The notes below the pieces were generated by a model that did not search any database, had not been told where the DNA came from, and saw only the letters and a list, made by a program, of their open reading frames with translations. Shown piece after piece: positions 7,894-14,640 of a stretch of 30,951 nt of DNA (its first letter is position 1; each line of letters opens with the position of its first letter). Source of the DNA: an uncultured Prevotella sp. (GTDB lineage: Bacteria; Bacteroidota; Bacteroidia; Bacteroidales; Bacteroidaceae); NCBI GenBank assembly GCA_900548195.1, contig URJQ01000015.1, positions 1 to 30,951 of the forward strand, written 5' to 3'. The translations under genes were made by a program, and so were the position numbers.

Positions 7894-8107
7894 TAGGCTG
7901 GAAGCCTATACCAAGCGAAGCGAGAGTAACCCGGGACGGAGTCTCGGGATTTACAACCACATAAAAACGGCTGTCTGGAAGACAGTACCTTTGATTTTCT
8001 GATTATCTGGTACTGTCTTCCAGACAGCTATTCCCCTCTCTTTTTTATCCCGAGACTTTTGTGTCCCGGGTTACTCTCGCTTCGCTCGGTACTGTCTTCC
8101 AGACAGT
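7894..8107. repeat. mirrored-palindrome element, copy 1
   Basis: The element is read left to right as short hairpins. First come TAGGCTGGAAGCCTA (P1), a GAGYNNAGCGAGAGTAA-like segment here reading AAGCGAAGCGAGAG (P2), and CCCGGGAC-GGA-GTCTCGGG (P3). A spacer follows, then CTGTCTGGAAGACAG (P4, 7971-7985), a short 27-nt centre, and the mirror image P4' (8013-8027), P3' and P2'. The right end carries a second CTGTCTTCCAGACAG instead of the P1' seen in the other copies. The whole arms are also complementary to each other, so it could fold as one long hairpin. Related copies are at 14275-14516 and 28624-28865. Confidence 0.9.
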
Positions 8108-8125
8108 GACATACGACCCCAAAAT

Positions 8126-8188
8126 ATCAATGGATAAAAACAACAAAAATATCTTTATCCATTATTTTCATTGTTTTTATCCATTGAT
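8126..8188. terminator. 16-bp perfect hairpin downstream of the small peptide gene
   Basis: ATCAATGGATAAAAAC (8126-8141) pairs perfectly with 8173-8188. It sits about 30 nt downstream of the peptide gene stop on the minus strand and is a candidate terminator for the 12-kb-side operon. It has no clear terminal T-tract. Confidence 0.5.
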
Positions 8189-8219
8189 ACTTGTTTATGG
8201 CACTGTCTGCCAAACAACC

Positions 8220-8408
8220 TTACAGAGTGATGTCATCAAAATCCCATCCGCTATTGGTATCACTATTGTCAATATCGAATATCACGTCGTCATCATCCGG
8301 CGGATCCGAGTTAATCTGCGCCTTCGATTGCGGAGCCATTTCAAGGATATCGTCAGCATCCATGACGTACAACTCTACGGTAGGTCTAATATAATCTTTT
8401 CGTTTCAT
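8220..8408 (-). CDS. 62-aa acidic peptide, Bacteroidales 'MKxxYIxPxVE' type
   Basis: The start chosen is the ATG at 8408 (MKRKDYIRPTVELYVM). An ATG three codons upstream is possible, but the MK+K/R+YI-P-VE beginning is the recurrent form of such peptides in Prevotella. The N-terminal half (YIRPTVELYVMDADDILEMAP) is followed by a very acidic tail with runs of D (PPDDDD, DIDNSD, WDFDD). There is no signal peptide and there are no cysteines. It begins 17 nt after the stop of the 1188-aa secreted protein, so the two are almost certainly co-transcribed. The function is unknown; a role tied to the secreted partner is inference from linkage only. The YIxPxVE plus LExA/S layout is seen in many Bacteroidales small proteins. 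Confidence 0.7.
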   Translation of the reverse strand: MKRKDYIRPTVELYVMDADDILEMAPQSKAQINSDPPDDDDVIFDIDNSDTNSGWDFDDITL

Positions 8409-8425
8409 ATTCGTCATTGCTTATA

Positions 8426-11400
8426 TCAGTTGTGCATCTTCTTTCCATTCACGATATAGAATCCCTTAGGAAGGGCATTGAGAGACGTGCCTGCCTTGCC
8501 CACTTTTCTTCCATCGAGAGTGTAAATGCCGTCTGAGTATCTTGCCACTGTGGTGGTTCCGAAATCATTGTCATTGATGTCGTCGATGCTCAGAGGCTCA
8601 TTGATGTCGTCGATGAACACAGCAAACTGCGCCTTTGCGGCAGAAGCCTGTGGCACGACATACTGGAACCAGCATCTGAAAGCCTTGGATGCACCGCCAT
8701 TCGGTCTGTATTTCATGACGGGTTTTCCATCCGCCGCCACCGTGAAGGCATAGGCATCATCCATTGGCGAGTGTCCTTCGAGGAGGGTTTTACTGTTGTT
8801 CTCACCACTTGTAGTATAGTTGCGGGTAAGCATTCCGTAGGCTGTTACCGTGCCTTTGTGAGAGTCTGGATTCGTGGTCTGTCCCTTTATGACGTAGGAA
8901 TACTGTCCATCGCCCTTCATTCCCTTGAAGTCCCAGTGGTCGAAATAGCCGTCAGTCTTGGTCTGGGCAATGCCTTCCACCATATTTATATGCTCTATAT
9001 CATAGTAGGAGCAGTCTACTGACCCACCGACGCTCTTCTCTTCATACGTCTTTCCGTTGTCTGCCCAGTGGAAGAGGTAGGCAGTGTATTTATCTGTCTT
9101 GCTGCCTTTTATCTTTCCTTCTTCCTTAATCTTGATGAGATAAGGCGTCATTGGCTTGAGCCAATAATCCGTCCCATCAGTTGTTCCATCTGACGTGGTA
9201 TATTTTCCTGTTTCCTTTACCGTCTTGAAATATATCCTCTTGTCGTTGATGGATGACAATTCGGCAAGCCTTGCATCAGCACCGAATGCGCCCTCAAACT
9301 GCGTCTTAGTCAAACCGACTGGAAGAATAATGGTATTCCACTGATTGTGAGTGAAAGTGCGGCGGAGCAGCAGATGCTTGTTTATCGTCTCGGTGCTCCT
9401 GTATTTATGTATGCAACTGTCGAGATGATTCAGCGTCTCATCGTTTTCATCAAGCAAAAGGTATGGCTCATGCGTCTCTTCTCCGCCATAAAAGAGGCGG
9501 AAATTATCGAAGGCGGTGAAGTCGGAAGAGTATTCCAGATTCTTACCTGTGCTATTATTCTTATAGGTCTTGCTATCATTCTGCGGAACCTCAACACCGA
9601 GAGTGATTTCAGCAGGCAAATCAGCAGACGCATTATGGATATAATAAATCAATTGCGTTGCTGTCTTCTCCACTCCGTTAGGGTAAGCATGAGCATCATT
9701 CATATATACCGCTGCATTATACATCGGTACAGCCTGGTCGTAAGGCCAGTAAGCATTTTCTTGTCTCAGGATATGAAGACTGTCTCTCAGCCATTGGTCT
9801 GTAATCTTCAGAAGTGGTGTTTCGAGAGTCTTACTTTCTGAGGCACCACCTTCTTTGATGACAGAATAGAGCTTTGCATCCACTGTGCTAAGTCCCTGGC
9901 ATCTTACCACATACCATCCCGGACGTGTAACCTTTACAGACTGATACATCTTGCCATAACCGCCATTCTGCACTGTGGTGCATGTGTATCTGGCATGGTT
10001 TGCACAGTAATCAATACTATTTTCACCTCTGTCTGTAGCGTCTGCTACGAAATTAAAATAATCACTCTTACCAGTATTATAGTTATTATCAGTCACATTT
10101 GTCTTATAATAGCCGTCATACCCTATACGGAGATGTGCATGGGAATAGTAGTCAGCCTGACTGTCCTGCGTCTTGTCATTCTGCAATGTTTCATCCACTT
10201 TCCAGTTATTCAGGTCCGCACTGTTTCGAGAAAAGTCAGGATCAGAAAGCATGAATGACATATCTACAGTCTCTTTGAGCACGCTGGTCTGCTTCTTCAC
10301 CAAGTCGATGTAATCTTTTATGGTAACGAATCTCCATGTGCCATAATCATCTGTAGGAACTGTTTCTGTCATCTTGACATTCAGAAGACCTTCCGTAAAG
10401 TGGTCGATATACGTTCTCTTACCATCCTTATCCACTGTGCTATAATAGAAATGTTGTTTTTCTGCATCTTTATCCTTATATTCTGATTTTCCGGAAATGA
10501 AATCTTCTGACACTGTCATATAATATGTAGCCTTCTTAGTGTCTGTTTTAAGACTTCCTGTCTCAAGATTTACGTTCATATCGAGGGCAAGACGGTATTC
10601 ACCGGGAACACCTGTCGAAATCAGACTCCAACGGGCGAATTCCGGCTTTGCATTTCCATCTGTTGTGTATAGTTTTCGGTCAGTATATACACCTGTCAGT
10701 TTCTCAGGCGCAGCACTGTGATTGTCTGGTTTTCCAGAGAATGCAATGAATTTTCCTTCTTGTGCTGACGCACTTTCACCTTTGGTGATACGTCGCGAAA
10801 TAAACAACGCAGGGACTATGTCTTCTGGCGAGTCGGAATAGATATATTCTGTTGATTTACTGCCAAGTTTGAAAGCCTTTCCTGCAGGATCCAATATGAG
10901 ATTGCCGTCAGCATCTGAAAGATATTTTCCATTAGACGGATTATACTTAAACCTTACAAGTTTTCCAGCCTTCTCAGCTTCGTATGGAATGCTATAATGA
11001 TATATGCCCTCGGTAATAGTCAAACCATCTTTGGTAATGCTAAAGATTATATTATTAGGGTTAGAGATTTTGGTTTCTGTTTGGGTAGTTGTGGAATTAT
11101 ATGACCCATGTACACGGATAGTCTTAGAGGAATTGGTATAATATACATGAAGATTATACACACCATTCTCTGCCCATTTTTCTACATTGTTGCCTAAAGA
11201 AAATATATTTTCAAAATTGGCGATACATTCTGACAAATCAGCATTGATTACCAATTTGTCGCCATTTGCCAAATCCAAATCTGTAAGTTGCTCTGAAATG
11301 AATTTTTCATTGTTGGGTTCAAAAACGCCATCTCCTATTTCAGAGGGAGATTCGGTACAAATCCCTATTCTTACATTTTTGACGGTATTATCCGCCTTTA

Positions 11401-11992
11401 TTATTTGAATAGAATAATACTTGGCTTTGCTCCTTCCTGTTCCTTCTTTACTTCCCAGATACATAGAACTACTCTTCGTAATGAGTTTGTTCCATCCGTC
11501 CGTTCCTGAGCCTTTGCCGGCACTGTTCAGACCTTCATGATCTACATCCTCACCGGATTGTGTCAAAATAGTTCCTGGAGTCTCAGGGTATCTCAGGTAT
11601 TTATCCTGATTATCCAGTGTTTCTTTATCACGCAACTGCAGCCAAACAGGACAAGGCACAGAACCGAGACGCGCTGAAGTGCCCCAGTAACCGCCGAATG
11701 TAAGGAATTTGCCAGTTCCCTTATTATAGATTACGAATATCTTGCTTGCCTCTTCATCTTTCATGCTTGTGCTGATAGTGCCAGGATTATCCAGCGTAGT
11801 AAACTTGGCATAATTGTCCATAGTAATCACCTGTCCGGGTGCTTCAGCATAAATATCAGATACAGAAGCCATTGCTGATTGATAAGTCTGCGCCATCATG
11901 GAAACGCTTTGTGGCTCATAGATTGCAAGAAAGGCAATGACTAATGATAAGACAACCTCTCTTCTGCCGAAGGTGTTATATAGATTTTTCAT
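8426..11992 (-). CDS. large secreted/surface protein with T9SS-like C-terminal tail
   Basis: This 1188-aa protein starts with a signal peptide (hydrophobic REVVLSLVIAFLAIY, probable cleavage near SMMAQ, residue 35). The C-terminus (~1140-1188) reads ARYSDGIYTLDGRKV ... LPKGFYIVNGKK, the short beta-rich tail common on exported Prevotella proteins and resembling type IX secretion C-terminal signals. The middle is rich in Asn, Asp, Thr, Tyr and Lys with beta-strand character and has no recognised catalytic motif. A segment around 690-720 (YQSVKVTRPGWYVVRCQG) resembles jelly-roll type modules seen in Prevotella surface proteins. I cannot name a family. It is the first gene of a two-gene unit with the 62-aa peptide. 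The promoter is at 12186-12193 and a C10 tract lies farther upstream, so expression could be phase-variable. Confidence 0.85.
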   Translation of the reverse strand: MKNLYNTFGRREVVLSLVIAFLAIYEPQSVSMMAQTYQSAMASVSDIYAEAPGQVITMDNYAKFTTLDNPGTISTSMKDEEASKIFVIYNKGTGKFLTFGGYWGTSARLGSVPCPVWLQLRDKETLDNQDKYLRYPETPGTILTQSGEDVDHEGLNSAGKGSGTDGWNKLITKSSSMYLGSKEGTGRSKAKYYSIQIIKADNTVKNVRIGICTESPSEIGDGVFEPNNEKFISEQLTDLDLANGDKLVINADLSECIANFENIFSLGNNVEKWAENGVYNLHVYYTNSSKTIRVHGSYNSTTTQTETKISNPNNIIFSITKDGLTITEGIYHYSIPYEAEKAGKLVRFKYNPSNGKYLSDADGNLILDPAGKAFKLGSKSTEYIYSDSPEDIVPALFISRRITKGESASAQEGKFIAFSGKPDNHSAAPEKLTGVYTDRKLYTTDGNAKPEFARWSLISTGVPGEYRLALDMNVNLETGSLKTDTKKATYYMTVSEDFISGKSEYKDKDAEKQHFYYSTVDKDGKRTYIDHFTEGLLNVKMTETVPTDDYGTWRFVTIKDYIDLVKKQTSVLKETVDMSFMLSDPDFSRNSADLNNWKVDETLQNDKTQDSQADYYSHAHLRIGYDGYYKTNVTDNNYNTGKSDYFNFVADATDRGENSIDYCANHARYTCTTVQNGGYGKMYQSVKVTRPGWYVVRCQGLSTVDAKLYSVIKEGGASESKTLETPLLKITDQWLRDSLHILRQENAYWPYDQAVPMYNAAVYMNDAHAYPNGVEKTATQLIYYIHNASADLPAEITLGVEVPQNDSKTYKNNSTGKNLEYSSDFTAFDNFRLFYGGEETHEPYLLLDENDETLNHLDSCIHKYRSTETINKHLLLRRTFTHNQWNTIILPVGLTKTQFEGAFGADARLAELSSINDKRIYFKTVKETGKYTTSDGTTDGTDYWLKPMTPYLIKIKEEGKIKGSKTDKYTAYLFHWADNGKTYEEKSVGGSVDCSYYDIEHINMVEGIAQTKTDGYFDHWDFKGMKGDGQYSYVIKGQTTNPDSHKGTVTAYGMLTRNYTTSGENNSKTLLEGHSPMDDAYAFTVAADGKPVMKYRPNGGASKAFRCWFQYVVPQASAAKAQFAVFIDDINEPLSIDDINDNDFGTTTVARYSDGIYTLDGRKVGKAGTSLNALPKGFYIVNGKKMHN

Positions 11993-12185
11993 AACAAATG
12001 TGTATTGTGTCAGTCAGGAAAGCCATCAGATAGCACCCCTCCTAAGCACTGTCAGGTTTTAAGAATTGTGTCGTAACATGAAAACGTATCGCGTTTGTCG
12101 TCAAGCGTATTCCGTTAGTCGTCGTTTAGTTTTCTAATTTATGGTTGTGTCAATACTCGCATTTGCATATTTATGCAATAGCATA

Positions 12186-12193
12186 CAAAGTTA
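12186..12193 (-). promoter_or_regulatory. -7 element of the surface-protein operon
   Basis: The minus strand reads TAACTTTG, matching TAnnTTTG. The -33 position has only TGTTTT (about 12213-12208). Transcription from here would give a leader of about 185 nt, with near-repeated GTCGTC segments at 12095-12128. Confidence 0.6.
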
Positions 12194-12251
12194 CGATTAT
12201 TAAAGATAAAACATTAAAACCCACCCGAATAATTCACATCATTTAATTTTA

Positions 12252-12261
12252 CCCCCCCCCC
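12252..12261. repeat. homopolymeric C10 tract
   Basis: Ten consecutive C residues (G on the minus strand) lie 260 nt upstream of the surface-protein ATG and about 60 nt upstream of its -7 box. It is the only long G/C homopolymer I saw in the window. Such tracts are prone to slippage. Confidence 0.9.
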
Positions 12262-12454
12262 GATTTTGCACTATTTAACATTAGATGACACAATATAACT
12301 ATTAAACGACTAATTATGTCAGGACAACAACACTGAGCAAAGCAAGAGTAACCGCTACTCAGTAAATAGGGAATGTAAAAGAAATCATGTACGGAAAAAC
12401 AGAACAAAAGAGCGATGGCAAAGGTATTATCACGCAAGAGCGAAGCTTTCGCAT

Positions 12455-12615
12455 CGCAATAGCATAGCTTTTACCTCCTGAAAGCATAGCTTTTACGCCC
12501 TAAAAACTATGCTTTTACGCCCTAAAAACTATGCTTTTGCAACGCTTTGTTTATCAATACGTTACAACACCGCTCCCATATCCCCATCCACAAACGGAAA
12601 AATAGAACAATTCCC
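12455..12615. repeat. interspersed element copy A with 22-bp tandem unit
   Basis: It holds two exact 22-bp units (12491-12512 and 12513-12534) of the form TTTTACGCCCTAA + AAACTATGC, preceded by AAAGCATAGC palindromes and followed by TTTTGCAACGC, a TATCAATA segment and GGAAAAATAGAACAATT (12596-12612). The same blocks in the same order occur on the opposite strand at 29752-29946 (copy B), which defines an element rather than a simple tandem repeat. Confidence 0.8.
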
Positions 12616-12625
12616 AACCAAGGAA

Positions 12626-12655
12626 GCCACTGTGCCAACGGCTTTTACCGTTGGA
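12626..12655 (-). repeat. 30-bp dispersed repeat containing a CCAACGG/CCGTTGG palindrome
   Basis: On the minus strand this 30-bp stretch is identical to 20809-20838. It contains CCAACGG, a 6-nt loop and CCGTTGG, followed by CACAGTGGC. The other copy leads a tandem array at 20822-20951. Confidence 0.85.
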
Positions 12656-12673
12656 CGCAAGAAACCATTGCTA

Positions 12674-12722
12674 CAAAAAAAGACTTGCCCATCACCATAT
12701 TCCGATGGCAATGAGCAAGTCT
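12674..12722 (-). terminator. Rho-independent terminator of pgk
   Basis: On the minus strand AGACTTGCTCAT... pairs with ...ATGGGCAAGTCT, and the stem is followed directly by a run of T residues (TTTTTT). It begins 24 nt after the pgk stop codon. Confidence 0.88.
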
Positions 12723-12745
12723 GATTATATCTGTCTGATCTATGA

Positions 12746-14014
12746 TTAGCCCTGGATAGCAGCAACGCCTGGGAGCACCTTACCCTCGATAGCCTCAAGA
12801 AGAGCGCCACCACCAGTAGAGATGTAAGACACCTTGTCGGTAAGACCGAACTTAGTGCAGCATGCTACTGAGTCACCACCACCGATGAGAGAGAATGCAC
12901 CCTCTGCTGTTGCAGCTGCGATAGCATCACCGATAGCCTTTGAACCTGCTGTGAAGTCGTCGCACTCGAATACTCCGGCAGGACCATTCCACAGGATTGT
13001 CTTTGCACCCTTGATTGCTTCAGCAAACTTCTTCTGAGCCTCAGGACCTGCATCAAGACCTTCCATGTTTGCAGGAATTGCATTTGAAGGATAAACCTCA
13101 ATCTTAGAACCAGGCTTTACGGTCATAGTAGCAAAGTCGAGGTCCTCTGTGCAGACTGCATCAGGAGCCATAACGAGCTCTACGCCCTTCTCTGCAGCGA
13201 GCTTCTCTACATTGAGAGCTACGTCGAGCTTGTCCATCTCTACGATAGACTTACCGATTTCACCACCGTGAGCCTTAGCAAATGTATATGTCATACCACC
13301 GCAGAGGATGAGCTTGTCAGCCTTGCCGAGGAGATTCTCGATGATACCAATCTTAGAAGATACCTTAGAACCACCCATGATAGCAACGAATGGACGCTTG
13401 ATATTGCCGAGTACAGCGTCAACAGCAGCTACTTCCTTCTCCATGAGGAGACCGAGCATCTTGTTGTCTGCGTCGAAATAGTCAGCGATGACAGCAGTAG
13501 AAGCGTGCTTGCGGTGTGCAGTACCGAATGCGTCCATCACGTAGCAGTCAGCGTAAGAAGCAAGTGTCTTGGCAAACTCCTTCTGGGAAGCCTTCATTGC
13601 CTTCTTTGCATCCTCGTAAGCAGGGTCTTCCTTGTCGATACCTACTGGCTTGCCTTCCTCTTCTGGATAGTAGCGGAGGTTTTCGAGAAGGAGCACTTCG
13701 CCTGGCTTGAGAGCGGCAGCAGCGTCCTGAGCCTTAGCGCAATCAGGAGCAAACTTCACCTCTGGCACACCGAGAGCGGCAGCAACTGCGTCCTTAATCT
13801 GGCTGAGAGAAAGTTCTGGCTTTACCTTACCCTTTGGCTTACCCATGTGAGACATGATGATGAGGGAACCACCCTTCTCAAGAATGAGCTTGAGAGTTGG
13901 AAGAGCACCACGGATACGTGTGTCGTCAGTGATCTTGCCCTCCTTGAGAGGTACATTGAAATCTACACGAACGATTGCCTTCTTACCGGCAAAGTTGTAA
14001 TCATTGATCTTCAT
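12746..14014 (-). CDS. pgk: phosphoglycerate kinase
   Basis: This 422-aa enzyme transfers phosphate from 1,3-bisphosphoglycerate to ADP in cytoplasmic glycolysis. The signature RVDFNVPL is at residues 16-23, followed by MSHMGKPKG, the substrate-binding LLLENLRYYPEE, the DAFGTAHR motif, the nucleotide-binding MGGSKVSSKI, and the C-terminal GGGDSVACC. The length slightly exceeds the usual 390-400 aa because of an insertion after LRYYPEEEG, which also occurs in other Bacteroidetes Pgk proteins. The ATG at 14014 begins the standard MKINDYNFAGKK. It is a single-gene unit with its own promoter (14065-14097) and terminator (12674-12722). Confidence 0.98.
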   Translation of the reverse strand: MKINDYNFAGKKAIVRVDFNVPLKEGKITDDTRIRGALPTLKLILEKGGSLIIMSHMGKPKGKVKPELSLSQIKDAVAAALGVPEVKFAPDCAKAQDAAAALKPGEVLLLENLRYYPEEEGKPVGIDKEDPAYEDAKKAMKASQKEFAKTLASYADCYVMDAFGTAHRKHASTAVIADYFDADNKMLGLLMEKEVAAVDAVLGNIKRPFVAIMGGSKVSSKIGIIENLLGKADKLILCGGMTYTFAKAHGGEIGKSIVEMDKLDVALNVEKLAAEKGVELVMAPDAVCTEDLDFATMTVKPGSKIEVYPSNAIPANMEGLDAGPEAQKKFAEAIKGAKTILWNGPAGVFECDDFTAGSKAIGDAIAAATAEGAFSLIGGGDSVACCTKFGLTDKVSYISTGGGALLEAIEGKVLPGVAAIQG

Positions 14015-14064
14015 AATTCTGATATATATTTAGAATGAATAAAATTTGTCACCCTTTAACTCTG

Positions 14065-14097
14065 CAAAATTACAAAAAATAAATCACATTCACGCAA
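14065..14097 (-). promoter_or_regulatory. candidate promoter of pgk
   Basis: On the minus strand TTG (14097-14095) precedes TAATTTTG (14072-14065) by 22 nt; the -7 box matches TAnnTTTG. It is 51 nt upstream of the ATG. Confidence 0.6.
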
Positions 14098-14274
14098 TTA
14101 TCTACTATTTTATCTTTATATGAAGGTAAAAAAAAGAATTCTGATATTTAGAGTTTACTTTTTATTGGGTGTCTTTTGCATAAAAAATATCAATAAATAA
14201 AAATATAAAAATACAAAAAGAGTATCAAGAATCATTGTATTCTATGTCTGCTTTTTCCTTTTTTATAAGTCGTT

Positions 14275-14516
14275 TTGTCTGGAAGACAATACCGAGCAAA
14301 GCGAGAGTAACCCGGGACAAAGTCTCGGGACATACAACAAAAACTTTTACAACTGTCTGGAAGACAGTACCAAAGTAAGGATGAATTTGGGAAGTATTTC
14401 TTTATTCCAACCCGCTATGAGGTACTGTCTTCCAGACAGCTTTTCCATTCAAGTTTATAGTCCCGAGACTGCGTCCCGGGTTACTCTCGCTTTGCTCGGT
14501 ATAGGCTTCCAGCCTA
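14275..14516. repeat. mirrored-palindrome element, copy 2
   Basis: The layout is as in copies 1 and 3. The left end is TTGTCTGGAAGACAA, then GAGCAAAGCGAGAGTAA, CCCGGGAC-AAA-GTCTCGGG, and CTGTCTGGAAGACAG (14353-14367). A 57-nt centre is followed by the mirror CTGTCTTCCAGACAG (14425-14439), CCCGAGAC-TGC-GTCCCGGG, TTACTCTCGCTTTGCTCGG and TAGGCTTCCAGCCTA. The left terminal hairpin is a P4-type sequence with compensatory T/A changes, whereas the right is P1-type. Confidence 0.9.
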
Positions 14517-14565
14517 AACTTATCGATTCGCTATGTAGAAACTAAATCACAACACCAAAAAAAAC

Positions 14566-14603
14566 AGCCAACCCGAGCTTTTTACACTCAAGTTGGCTGT
14601 TGC
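14566..14603 (-). terminator. terminator downstream of groEL
   Basis: On the minus strand GCAACAGCCAACTTGAG precedes TGTAAAAAGCTCGGGTTGGCTGTTTTTTTT. CAGCCAAC pairs with GTTGGCTG, and the hairpin is followed by a run of eight T residues. It begins about 40 nt after the groEL stop. Confidence 0.85.
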
Positions 14604-14640
14604 CTGATATACTATTTTCTATATTCTATGCGGCTATTGA

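Larger units (their letters stand above)
7637..8219. other. non-coding region with palindromic element and hairpin
   Basis: There is no supported gene here; the short open frames cross the repeat palindromes. It holds an upstream leader for the membrane protein, palindromic element copy 1 (7894-8107) and a 16-bp hairpin (8126-8188). Confidence 0.7.
11993..12745. other. non-coding region between the surface-protein operon and pgk
   Basis: No supported gene. Read from left to right it holds the roughly 180-nt leader and promoter of the surface protein, the C10 tract (12252-12261), a degenerate fragment resembling the P2 part of the palindromic element (12333-12352), repeat-element copy A (12455-12615), a 30-bp dispersed repeat (12626-12655) and the pgk terminator (12674-12722). 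Confidence 0.7.
14015..14640. other. non-coding region between pgk and groEL
   Basis: No gene is supported. It holds the pgk promoter, an AT-rich stretch (14100-14270), palindromic element copy 2 (14275-14516) and a hairpin downstream of groEL (14566-14603). Confidence 0.7.

Noticed and set aside
7763..7964. short open frames on both strands in the 7.8-kb region
   Set aside because: They read through the palindromic repeat and translate its repeated modules.
12491..12534. possible CRISPR array in the 22-bp tandem units
   Set aside because: Units are directly adjacent without unique spacers, and no cas genes are present.
13268..14038. 256-aa open frame antisense to pgk
   Set aside because: It is the mirror of a highly expressed, codon-biased gene; no family features, and pgk is certain.
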